A stretch of 38,122 nucleotides of DNA. It comes from an uncultured Bacteroidales bacterium (GTDB lineage: Bacteria; Bacteroidota; Bacteroidia; Bacteroidales; P3). This document shows, in pieces, positions 24,901 to 32,027 of this stretch. The first letter of the stretch is position 1. The number at the start of each line of letters is the position of its first letter. The DNA is taken from assembly GCA_905233475.1 (NCBI GenBank), contig CAJOEN010000034.1, positions 1 through 38,122 on the forward strand, in the 5' to 3' direction. Below the pieces are notes generated by a model. The model ran no database searches. It was given only the letters and a program-made list of their open reading frames with translations, and was not told where the DNA came from. A program made the translations under genes and the position numbers.

Positions 24901-26216
24901 TCGGCTCGCTGCGTCTGCGCATACGTTCACTTGTGGAAAGTCTGAGGTTCAGCCATACCCGCGCCAGCTACCAGCCACCGGTGAAGCTCCCCGTTTTCAC
25001 CGAACAGGAACGTCATCGCACCATATTGGCACCTTATTTCGCCGAAGGCTATTCCGAGTTCCTGCCCGCCATTTTCGACCTGATGGGCTACAAGCTCGTA
25101 AATCTGCCCATGGGCGACATCGAAGCCGCCGAGACTGGCCTCAAATATTCCAACAACGAGGTGTGCTATCCCGCCACCATCGTCATCGGAAGCATTATCA
25201 AAGCCTTGGAAAGCGGCAAATACAACCTCGACGAGGTGGCCGTGGCCATGACACAGACGGGAGGACAGTGCCGAGCCTCCAACTACCTGGCTCTTATCAA
25301 GGACGCGCTGATTTCGGCAGGATACAACCTTCCGGTGATTTCCGTGGCCTTTGGCAGCGACATGCTCAACGAGCAGCCCGGATTTAAGATGAAACTCAAG
25401 GGCAACGTCGCAATTGCCGTATATACACTGCTTTACGCCGACTGCATATCGCGACTGTACTATTCGTCGGTGGTGCGCGAGAAAGAGAAAGGCATTGCCA
25501 AGAAACTGCGTTACAAATATATCGACAAAGCCCTGCCGTTTATCGCCAATCGCGACCGCAAGGCACTTCTGCGACTTTTCAAGGAGGCCGTGGCCGAATA
25601 CCGTACCGTTATCGACGAAAAGGTGAAAGCCCCGATAATGGGCGTGGTGGGCGAGATTTACGTCAAATACAACTCCTTCAGCCACAAAAACGTGCTGGAA
25701 TGGCTTTCGGAGCAAGGCGTGGAAGTAGTGGCGCCGTCGATGTACAATTTCTTTGCCAACAGCTTCGTAAACAAGCACATAAATCGCAAAAACCATGTGA
25801 AGGAGGAGGACACGCCGCTCTTTATCAGCGACATGATTTACAGGATACTGCAGGCCTGCGTGCGCCGGTTCGACAAGATTGGCAGCAAGTTCCCATTCTA
25901 CCAGCCTTTTGCCGATATTTTCCACGACGCCAAGTTGGCTTCGAACATCATCAACTTGTCGGCCAATTTCGGCGAGGGATGGCTTATTCCCGCCGAGTTG
26001 GCAAGTTTCGCCGAACGCGGAATAAACAACGTGGTTAGTCTGCAGCCCTTCGGATGTATCGCCAACCATGTGATTTCCAAAGGAGTGGAGAAACGTGTAA
26101 AGAAAATCTATCCCAAGATGAACCTTCTGTTCCTCGATTTCGACAGCAGCACGTCCGATGCCAATGTGTTCAACCGCCTGCATTTTATGGTGGACAACGC
26201 GAAAAAGGAATTGTGA
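21969..26216 (+). CDS. Fused double-ASKHA acyl-CoA dehydratase activase (HgdC-like plus HgdB-like)
   Basis: A 1415-residue cytoplasmic protein. Two BadF/BadG/BcrA/BcrD-type ATPase domains are fused. The first (about 7-265) has the phosphate-binding GIDIGSTTFK and cysteines C130 and C169. The second (about 329-590) has GVDSGSTTTK, GGQDMKAVF and C457 and C496. The 39-residue Cys-Cys spacing is identical in both and equals that of the Fe-S ligands in the archetypal activator HgdC, so each domain probably helps hold a [4Fe-4S] cluster. The rest (about 630-1415) resembles DUF2229 and HgdB-like dehydratase regions, with several CxxxC/CxxC motifs (CPGCENKC). Such giant proteins are common in anaerobes, but their substrate is not known. 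No separate dehydratase subunits are nearby. It ends the yitT-rpe operon. Confidence 0.9.
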   Translation: MSTERPSYFAGIDIGSTTFKIVVVDRNGDILFSNYKRHNTDIRNAALEAYRGVFEALGDCDLKMTLTGSVGMGYAEASGMDFVQEVVASAELIKAKFPEIRTFIDIGGEDSKMIFFEDHKSPDMRMNGSCAGGTGAFIDQTAAILNVETKELDTLASTAETIYPIASRCGVFSRTDIQNLVSRNVSKNDVAASVFNAVAIQVISSLSRGTDIMPKVFFCGGPFAFLPQLKKAFVNQLKLNEEDCVLSENAQFVPAWGSALISLKNDLPSQTLSTMISSIENDSGKLFNVTSRRLPALFRSQEEFEKWKTKKGCRAVGKTSWEQLKDTDCFLGVDSGSTTTKIVLIDKKQNVVFQDYSRNNGDSFTAFWEGLKRLRDEARKNGREIRIIGSATTGYGENLIKTAFGLHRGIIETIAHYMAARKIVPDVSFILDIGGQDMKAVFIENGIIKRLEINEACSSGCGSFIENFANMLNYPVAEFAQMSCFAKNPCDLGTRCTVFMNSKVKQAMREGAEVEDIAAGFSYSVVKNCLFKVLKLKDVKELGKNIVVQGGTFRNLSIVRALEMQTGVDVVYSDIPEMMGAYGAALYALENHSENDTPITLDQLVESREYSSHFEVCPGCENKCTVKIFQFANGNKFYSGNNCEKVFSNKSESSRKGINQHHERYRMLFDREKLKNPVMKIGIPRGLGMYENYPFWHKMFTYCNIQPVLSRPSTNKLYEKGIHSIMSDNICFPAKLMHGHIMDLIERGVDRIFYPYAIYENKEDGTSSNSYNCPVVAGYSDVIISSMDPLHNYGIPVDNPTTSFNNNKLLKKSCVEYLVSLGVKKKIAAEAFEEALQEQHRYVVTLAEQNRHIVEKAKRENRMVIMLAGRPYHIDPLIQHKISDCITDMGIDVITENITLMSGDDVFSEINAISQWAYPNRVFKAAKYVANSTENIHFVQLTSFGCGPDAFIIDEISDVLKRSGKSLTLLKIDDVNNIGSLRLRIRSLVESLRFSHTRASYQPPVKLPVFTEQERHRTILAPYFAEGYSEFLPAIFDLMGYKLVNLPMGDIEAAETGLKYSNNEVCYPATIVIGSIIKALESGKYNLDEVAVAMTQTGGQCRASNYLALIKDALISAGYNLPVISVAFGSDMLNEQPGFKMKLKGNVAIAVYTLLYADCISRLYYSSVVREKEKGIAKKLRYKYIDKALPFIANRDRKALLRLFKEAVAEYRTVIDEKVKAPIMGVVGEIYVKYNSFSHKNVLEWLSEQGVEVVAPSMYNFFANSFVNKHINRKNHVKEEDTPLFISDMIYRILQACVRRFDKIGSKFPFYQPFADIFHDAKLASNIINLSANFGEGWLIPAELASFAERGINNVVSLQPFGCIANHVISKGVEKRVKKIYPKMNLLFLDFDSSTSDANVFNRLHFMVDNAKKEL

Positions 26217-26265
26217 TTCAGAGCCGTTGTTTGCCAAAAAAATGCCTGTCATGGGAGATTTTTCG

Positions 26266-26273
26266 TAAATTTG
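26266..26273 (+). promoter_or_regulatory. -7 promoter element for the BatA-like gene
   Basis: TAAATTTG followed by CA, 30 nt before the ATG at 26304. The -33 region lacks a clear TTG at the normal distance. The element implies that the BatA-like and YciO-like genes form their own transcription unit. Confidence 0.6.
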
Positions 26274-26303
26274 CACCGCAAAAAATAAATGTAGAATCTT
26301 ATT

Positions 26304-28337
26304 ATGCAGTTTCTTAATCCGCTGTTTTTCATTGGTTTTCTCGCTGTGGCGATACCTATTGCCGTACACCTGTTCAACTTTAGGCGTTACAAAAAAGTTT
26401 ATTTCAGCGACATCTCCAAACTTGAGGAACTGACCGGACAAACCAAACGGCGGTCGCAGATAAAACAGTTGCTGATTTTGGCGGCACGCGTCTTAGCCAT
26501 AGTATTTTTGGTTTTAGCTTTTGCTCGACCTTGTATCCCGCCAAAAGACGGCAAAGCGGTATCCGGAACCAATCTGATTGCGGTTTACATCGATAATTCT
26601 TTCAGTATGGAAAGTGGCACGCCCACCGGAACCCTGCTCGACAACGCCAAGCAGAAAGCTCGGGAGATTGCCGCAGGCTACGCTCCTTCGGACAAATTCA
26701 TGCTGATTACCAACGACTTGAACGGTTCGCAATTCCGACACGTAAGTACCGAAGATTTTGTTGGACTGATTGACGAGATAGAAACTTCACCCAACAGCCA
26801 AACTTTGAGCAAAGTGGCTAAACGGATATTCGCCGCTCTTGCAAACAGCAACATCGCCAACCGCACCGCATATTTCATAACGGATTTCCAAAAATCTACC
26901 GCCGACCTCGACAAATTTCCAAAAGACACGTTATCACATGCTTATCTCGTTCCTTTGAAGGGTTTTGCACAAAACAACATTTTTATAGACAGTCTGTCGT
27001 TCAACGCTCCGGCGTTTACAGTCGGCAACACGGTGAATATCAACGTGTTTATACGTAATTCGGGCAATGAGGACGTGGAAAATATTCCGGTAAAACTTTT
27101 GGTGAACGGTAAAGAGAGGGCTATAGCCTCTACGGATATTGCAGAAAACTCGGAATCTATTGTCAAACTGCGGTTTACGATAGATGACGACCGTATAATG
27201 AACGGAAAAGTATCCATTGCCGACCATCCCATCACTTTTGACGATGATATGTTTTTCAGTATCAATCCGTTATCGAAAGTAGAAATTGTCTCGGTTAATG
27301 GGGCTTACGACAACCAATACATACGACAACTATTTGGAAATGATTCCATGCTGCATATCCAAAGTTGCAAAGCGGCCACCGCAACTTATAGCGACTTTGC
27401 AAAATGCAATTTAATAATTCTGAATGAGGTGGTTAGCTTTCACTCCGGATTAAACACTGCTCTGTATGATTTTGCTCAAAAAGGTGGTACGGCACTCGTT
27501 TTGCCCGCCAAAGACATGGATGTGGTTTCGTTCAACCGTTTTGCCGAAAAAGCACATCTGCCAAACGTTATAAATTTTGTGGACGCCAATATAAAAGTCT
27601 CAAATACAAATACTTCGCACCCGATATTTCAAAATGTGTTCGAGCGTTTGAATGCCGATTTCGAGCAACCGTCTGTTTTTGGATATTTCAAAACTAAAAG
27701 CACGCATGCAACTGTAAAAGAGGATATTATGATCCTTGCCAACGGCGACGGGCTTCTCACTTTCACAAAAATTGGAAACGGGGGTATTTACCTGTTTTCG
27801 GCTCCGCTACAACCGCAATTCACCGATTTTGGAAATATGGCTCTGTTTGTGCCTACTATGTATAACATTGCCCTTTTCAGCGGTTCGGTGCCAAAATTCT
27901 ATCATACCTTGGGTTCCGACATAGCAATTTCCACAAATATTTCGGAAAGAGAGCTTTTAAAAATCCGCTCTTTGGATAAAATTACCGAAATTATTCCAGA
28001 AATGGCAGGCACAGCTGACAGTCGTATATTGCGCACACACAGCAACTTGCAATTGGCAGGGAATTATGAGGTCACATCGGGTGAAAAAGTTTTGGAAGGC
28101 ATTTCTTTCAACTACAGTCGTAGCGAGTCTGAGATGAATTTTCTTTCGGAAGACGAGATTTCCGACGCTGTAAAAATGCTTGGAAACAGCAGTATAGCAG
28201 TTGCTTACAATACCCAAAAGCCGTTGGACGAATATATTCGCGGCCAACGAGAGGGCAAACCTCTATGGTACATATTTCTGCTGCTTTCGTTAGCCATGCT
28301 CGCAACCGAAATTTGCCTTATAAGATTCTATAAATAA
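26304..28337 (+). CDS. BatA-type membrane protein with VWA-like domain
   Basis: A 677-residue protein. Residues 1-80 form the BatA N-terminal module: a helix from FLNPLFFIGF, the signature HLFNFRRYKKVYFSDI, and a second helix followed by ARPCIPP. A von Willebrand A-like domain follows with the metal-binding D97-N-S-F-S101 (DxSxS). After it come CARDB-like beta segments (about 230-300), a domain of unknown type, and a C-terminal membrane helix (about 655-673). Most of the protein should face the periplasm. BatA-type proteins occur near MoxR ATPases in Bacteroidota and are linked to stress tolerance, but no MoxR or other Bat gene is present here. The exact role is unknown. Confidence 0.85.
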   Translation: MQFLNPLFFIGFLAVAIPIAVHLFNFRRYKKVYFSDISKLEELTGQTKRRSQIKQLLILAARVLAIVFLVLAFARPCIPPKDGKAVSGTNLIAVYIDNSFSMESGTPTGTLLDNAKQKAREIAAGYAPSDKFMLITNDLNGSQFRHVSTEDFVGLIDEIETSPNSQTLSKVAKRIFAALANSNIANRTAYFITDFQKSTADLDKFPKDTLSHAYLVPLKGFAQNNIFIDSLSFNAPAFTVGNTVNINVFIRNSGNEDVENIPVKLLVNGKERAIASTDIAENSESIVKLRFTIDDDRIMNGKVSIADHPITFDDDMFFSINPLSKVEIVSVNGAYDNQYIRQLFGNDSMLHIQSCKAATATYSDFAKCNLIILNEVVSFHSGLNTALYDFAQKGGTALVLPAKDMDVVSFNRFAEKAHLPNVINFVDANIKVSNTNTSHPIFQNVFERLNADFEQPSVFGYFKTKSTHATVKEDIMILANGDGLLTFTKIGNGGIYLFSAPLQPQFTDFGNMALFVPTMYNIALFSGSVPKFYHTLGSDIAISTNISERELLKIRSLDKITEIIPEMAGTADSRILRTHSNLQLAGNYEVTSGEKVLEGISFNYSRSESEMNFLSEDEISDAVKMLGNSSIAVAYNTQKPLDEYIRGQREGKPLWYIFLLLSLAMLATEICLIRFYK

Positions 28338-28353
28338 AATACTTGCATTTTAG

Positions 28354-28974
28354 ATGATAATCAAAATCTATCCCCAAAATCCCAACATCGGCGACATTCG
28401 CAAAATAGGCGACATACTGCGCAAAGGCGGCCTGATAATATATCCTACCGACACCCTCTACGCCTTTGGCTGTAGTATGAACCACAAAAAAACCGTCGAA
28501 CGGATGGCAAGGCTTAAAGGCTTTTCTTTGAGCAAAGCCAAATTTTCACTTGTATGCGGTAGTCTGAGCCAGCTGTCCGAGTTTACACGCCCTCTCGACA
28601 AGGACATGTTCCTACTTTTGAAAAACTGTCTGCCGGGACCCTATACTTTTGTGATGCCTGCAAGCGGCAGTGTACCACGCAATTACCAAAATCCCAACAA
28701 AACCATAGGTCTGCGGGTGCCAGATAACAGTATCTGTCGCGCCATGGTGGAGGAACTTGGCGAACCGCTTATTTCCACGTCGGTACGGCTTGAAAACCAA
28801 GAACAAGAAAGCGAGTACCTAACCGATCCGGAATTGATACACGACCTTTTTAGCGACAAGGTGGATTGTGTGGTGGACGGCGGCATAGGCACCGACATTC
28901 CCTCTACGGTAGCCGATTGCAGCAAAGACGATATAGAGATAATACGTGAGACCTATCCGCTTTTTGACCGTTAA
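28354..28974 (+). CDS. YciO-like Sua5/YrdC domain protein
   Basis: A 206-residue protein with the YrdC fold (PTDTLYAFGC at 31-40, LPGPYTFVM at 93-101, GLRVPD at 119-124). TsaC/Sua5 enzymes make threonylcarbamoyl-AMP for the t6A modification of tRNAs and carry a KxR...SxN signature. Here the first site reads K55-G-F57 and the second S141-T-S143, so the Arg and the Asn are missing. That pattern fits the YciO branch, which has the fold but is not the main t6A enzyme in E. coli. It should therefore not be labelled tsaC without checking whether another copy exists in the genome. It follows the BatA-like gene after 16 nt and converges on tadA with a 10-nt gap. Confidence 0.85.
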   Translation: MIIKIYPQNPNIGDIRKIGDILRKGGLIIYPTDTLYAFGCSMNHKKTVERMARLKGFSLSKAKFSLVCGSLSQLSEFTRPLDKDMFLLLKNCLPGPYTFVMPASGSVPRNYQNPNKTIGLRVPDNSICRAMVEELGEPLISTSVRLENQEQESEYLTDPELIHDLFSDKVDCVVDGGIGTDIPSTVADCSKDDIEIIRETYPLFDR

Positions 28975-28993
28975 GAGTGCCGGTTCAACGGTC
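28966..28993. terminator. Possible hairpin between convergent genes
   Basis: GACCGTT (28966-28972) pairs with AACGGTC (28987-28993) across a 14-nt loop. It spans the stop codons of the YciO-like gene and tadA. The loop is large and no clean U-tract follows on either strand, so its role as a terminator is uncertain. Confidence 0.3.
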
Positions 28994-29440
28994 TCCTCTT
29001 TTGCGCTCGAAAAAAAGTTTCATAAGATGTCCAGCTTCGGAGCCAAGCACGCCCGAAACAACCTGCGTTTTCACATGCGGAATTTTCGGTGATACGGTGG
29101 AAAATCCATGTTTGGGGTCGGAGGCTCCGTAAACGATACGGCCGATTTGCGCCCAAGCCAAGGCTCCGGCACACATTACACAAGGTTCCAGCGTTACATA
29201 CAAAGTGCAGTCGTTCAGATATTTGCCTCCAAGACTTTCGGCTGCCGAAGTTATGGCAATCATCTCGGCGTGAGCGGTAACATCGTTCAGGCGTTCGGTA
29301 TTGTTGTGCGAACGAGCTATTATCTTGTCGTCGCAAACGATCACCGCCCCCACGGGGATTTCGTCCTCATCGAAGGCTTTTTGTGCCTCCTTCAAGGCTT
29401 CGCCCATATAGTATTCGTCGGAAGTGTCTAATATTTGCAT
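28985..29440 (-). CDS. tadA: tRNA-specific adenosine deaminase
   Basis: A 151-residue zinc-dependent deaminase that converts adenosine 34 of tRNA-Arg(ACG) to inosine. The cytidine-deaminase-type active site is complete: H57-A-E59 (zinc ligand and proton-shuttling Glu) and P86-C87-V-M-C90 (zinc ligands). The ending (RIVYGASDPKHGF and LMKLFFERKR) is typical of TadA rather than of guanine or cytosine deaminases. It starts 2 nt after the LolA-like gene stops, so the two are translated from one message. Confidence 0.92.
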   Translation of the reverse strand: MQILDTSDEYYMGEALKEAQKAFDEDEIPVGAVIVCDDKIIARSHNNTERLNDVTAHAEMIAITSAAESLGGKYLNDCTLYVTLEPCVMCAGALAWAQIGRIVYGASDPKHGFSTVSPKIPHVKTQVVSGVLGSEAGHLMKLFFERKRGDR

Positions 29441-29442
29441 TA

Positions 29443-30168
29443 TTATGGTCTTTTATAGTCTTTTTCATCAAAAGGAAGTATCTCGATTTGGGAGCGGATA
29501 ACGGTAATAGTGTTTCCACTCTGATAACTTTCGAGAGCAGGGAAAAGGTAAGTACCCAAGGGAATGTATTCGTGAATGGCACGCCAATCTACAGCCGGAC
29601 TGTCGGAATTTTGTTTTTCTAACGGTTGTTCCACAATAAGGAAAAGGTTTCCCGACAGGCATTCGAAAAGATAGTTGCGCGGGTTCCTCTCAGGGTCGAA
29701 TACGGTTAGCACAAAAACCTTATTGCCTTCGAAAGTGCTGATACCGAGATAGGTAGCTTTTACATAGCGGTTTTCCCAGTTGAACAGCGGACCGCGTATA
29801 TCGTAGCCTTCTATGATTTTTTCGTAGCGTTCCTTCGGCAAAACAACCCAAGCCTTTGCTTTTGCATCGTATTGCAGGTACTCTTTGCCGTTGGAAAAAA
29901 GCCCTTCTATAACACTGCCTTTGCGGGTAAGTGTTACAAAAGAGTAGTTTGGAAACGCAAAGCGGCGTTCCATAATAATGGTGTCGCTATCTATATTATT
30001 GGTAATGATGGAATTAACCTTTGCGGTTTTCCAGTTGAGGGTCTCGTGATTAAGTCTGCCGAGGTAATTATTTATTACAATGGCCGCCGAATCGGCATTT
30101 TTTTGGGCAAAAACACCGTACGAAAAAAGTGCAAAAACGATTGCCATATATACTTTCAGTGGTTTCAT
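29443..30168 (-). CDS. Exported LolA-like hypothetical protein
   Basis: A 241-residue protein with a signal peptide (MKPLKVYMAIVFALFSYGVF). The mature part consists of many predicted beta strands and begins with a short helix (IVINNYLGRLNHETLNW). That is the layout of LolA/LolB-like, outer-membrane lipoprotein-sorting folds common in Bacteroidota. The match is to the general pattern (YLQYDAKAKAWVVLP, YLGISTFEGNKVFVLTVFD), not to a defined family. It would be periplasmic and might bind a lipid or acyl chain. It is upstream of tadA by 2 nt. AACATTTG at 30182-30189 on the minus strand is a weak -7 candidate. Confidence 0.6.
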   Translation of the reverse strand: MKPLKVYMAIVFALFSYGVFAQKNADSAAIVINNYLGRLNHETLNWKTAKVNSIITNNIDSDTIIMERRFAFPNYSFVTLTRKGSVIEGLFSNGKEYLQYDAKAKAWVVLPKERYEKIIEGYDIRGPLFNWENRYVKATYLGISTFEGNKVFVLTVFDPERNPRNYLFECLSGNLFLIVEQPLEKQNSDSPAVDWRAIHEYIPLGTYLFPALESYQSGNTITVIRSQIEILPFDEKDYKRP

Positions 30169-30360
30169 TAGCTTAATACGCCAAATGTTTCGATGTATTG
30201 CAATAACGTTAAAACCACTAATAATATTGTGATGGGGTGCTTATTGCTTATACAAAAAGGATTTCGAAAGACATATCTTTTTTGTTGATTTTTATTGAAA
30301 GAATACAAATACTTTCTACGTTTTTTTATTGCAACAGTGTATATAAACGATTTGGTGTGT

Positions 30361-31278
30361 TTATGCGTCGGCTATTCTTTTAAGTATGGGAACTATATTT
30401 TCGTGTTTTTCGTCCTCGTTCTCATACCATATTATTTTTAGTCCAAGCTTATGTATTACCGATTCCCGAATAGAAAAATCTGTGTCATTTTTCATCTCAT
30501 CATACTTTATATTTATTTTTTGGTATAAAGGTATGCGAGGGAGTATTATAAAATGGTGCTGTTCCTCATCGCTGTCTCTGAACGATTCCTCTAAAAGTCT
30601 TCTCAAATTAGGGTCGTTCATCGAAAGCCCGATGAAGAAACATGTGTTTCTGTTGAATGCGTGTAGTTGTTCTATGTTTGACCAATGGAAAGATTGCGCA
30701 TAAATTTTGTGGTAATCTTCTTCACACAGAATTATTTCAGAGGCGTTCAGATCTTTATTTTTTGGAATGAATCCGTGAACATGATATACAGGGAATTGGT
30801 ATATATCGTTTCTATTTTTTTTGAAAACTGGATAACATCCGACTTCTCGTTTTTCCAGCCCAGTCTCGATAAGGTCGTCGTAATTATATGTTATAACGCT
30901 CTCTACTCTTTTTTTGTTGTTGGATATGATGTCGCAGATGGTATTCACCAAGGGGGATTCTTTAGCATCGGAATATAGAATTTCTCGCATTTTGTCAACC
31001 ATCTCGGATTTAGAACTGCTATAAAAAGCACTTTCTATATACCGTGCTACCCTTATATCCGAATGGTTAAGTTGCTTTGTTATGGCTTCGTAGTCATCTG
31101 CATCGAGTGCTTTTTCGCGATGTTCGGGTATCAGTTTTTTGAGGAGATTCTTCCATTCGGGGATGTTGGCACTTCTGCTAACCCCTGCTCCAATTACAAA
31201 TGATGAATTGGTGGTTGACAGGAGTGTCTTTGCTTCGTTTATTATTATCTCATTTTGCTCTTTCCACTGTGATTCCAT
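30361..31278 (-). CDS. SIR2-domain protein (putative NAD-cleaving effector)
   Basis: A 305-residue protein made almost entirely of a SIR2-like domain. The NAD-binding G30-A-G-V-S34, the N132 of TYNYDDL and the H168 of YHVHG are the residues needed for NAD cleavage in bacterial SIR2 effectors, and all are present. FFIGLSMNDPNLRRLL (214-229) is the conserved late motif of the SIR2_2 group seen in defence proteins, rather than of protein-deacylating sirtuins. The zinc-binding cysteines of deacylases are absent. There is no signal peptide, so it is cytoplasmic. It starts 27 nt after a small nuclease-like gene, and both are AT-rich compared with the neighbours. It probably depletes NAD+ upon phage infection, but the trigger is not known. 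Confidence 0.85.
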   Translation of the reverse strand: MESQWKEQNEIIINEAKTLLSTTNSSFVIGAGVSRSANIPEWKNLLKKLIPEHREKALDADDYEAITKQLNHSDIRVARYIESAFYSSSKSEMVDKMREILYSDAKESPLVNTICDIISNNKKRVESVITYNYDDLIETGLEKREVGCYPVFKKNRNDIYQFPVYHVHGFIPKNKDLNASEIILCEEDYHKIYAQSFHWSNIEQLHAFNRNTCFFIGLSMNDPNLRRLLEESFRDSDEEQHHFIILPRIPLYQKINIKYDEMKNDTDFSIRESVIHKLGLKIIWYENEDEKHENIVPILKRIADA

Positions 31279-31305
31279 TCAGGCATGTCTGTTTTTATTA
31301 CTTAA

Positions 31306-31716
31306 TTACTTTAGTACTTTAGCTGGGTTAGTAGCTTTTTCTATTTTGTCACACAGGCCATTTACGGATACAACCCCAAATCCTGTTCTCCTTATCCCTG
31401 AAATTTTTACATAGTCGTTAGCTTCGTCTACCGCAAGAAGAAATGTTTTTAAATCATCGTTTCTTTTTAATTTTTGGAATATTTTTTTATTTTGTGATAC
31501 GGTGTCAAATAAAGGGCGTTTTTTTACCTCTATCACAGCGGGACCCTCTATTTTTAGTGCATTGCATCCGCTTTCCAAAAAAAAGTCGGCACAATAAAGA
31601 GGTCCGTTTTCCGTGTTGAAAATGTGTGCAGGTTCAACCTTTTCATCTGTATTCATTACAAGACTCGAAAGACGTTGATAAAGTTCGCGTTTCAATTTAA
31701 ATGCGCTATTTTCCAT
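31306..31716 (-). CDS. Small PD-(D/E)XK nuclease-like protein
   Basis: A 136-residue protein with a pattern like the core of PD-(D/E)XK nucleases. D44 in CADFF, then the strand AVIEVKKRP with E63 and K65 (E-x-K), then a following helix and strand (LKTFLLAVDE). The N-terminal helix (LKRELYQRLSSLV) with E11 fits the usual first acidic residue. The protein is too short to hold a second domain, so it is either a minimal nuclease or a DNA-binding sensor with that fold. It is the first gene of the operon with the SIR2 protein, and both read from one promoter. I recognise no named family. Confidence 0.6.
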   Translation of the reverse strand: MENSAFKLKRELYQRLSSLVMNTDEKVEPAHIFNTENGPLYCADFFLESGCNALKIEGPAVIEVKKRPLFDTVSQNKKIFQKLKRNDDLKTFLLAVDEANDYVKISGIRRTGFGVVSVNGLCDKIEKATNPAKVLK

Positions 31717-31744
31717 GAAAAATGTTCTAATTAAAAAATTTTTG

Positions 31745-31775
31745 CAAATTTACGACAAAAAAATCGATGACGCAA
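31745..31775 (-). promoter_or_regulatory. Promoter of the nuclease-like / SIR2 operon
   Basis: On the minus strand, TTG at 31775-31773, a 20-nt spacer and TAAATTTG at 31752-31745, followed by CA. It is a full-consensus Bacteroidota promoter ending 28 nt before the ATG at 31716. Confidence 0.75.
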
Positions 31776-31925
31776 GTTTTTTATCAAAAAAAATGTAAAT
31801 ATGATAAATGAAATATTGTCGCCTTCGAGTAGTACGACATAGTGAATATAACTGTTTCCACATCATATGCATCCTATCAACTTATCAGAATTTTTTTCTT
31901 GCAGATTTTGGGTAAATAAAAAAAA

Positions 31926-31957
31926 TTTGCGTAAGTGCCAAAAAAATAGTAAATTTG
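31926..31957 (+). promoter_or_regulatory. Promoter of the giant FN3 protein gene
   Basis: TTTG at 31926-31929, a 20-nt spacer and TAAATTTG at 31950-31957. The predicted start of transcription (about 31964) falls next to the GTG at 31965, the furthest upstream in-frame start. That supports the ATG at 32028 as the real start of translation. Confidence 0.75.
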
Positions 31958-32027
31958 CTATTTTGTGCGACCTTTGTTTTCGAGGGTCTTAGTTTTGTAT
32001 GTTGTTATAAATCAATTGATTTGTATA

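Noticed and set aside
24927..26441. A 504-residue minus-strand ORF opposite the activase and BatA-like genes
   Set aside because: It runs across two unrelated plus-strand genes with clear domains and has no recognisable motif or promoter.
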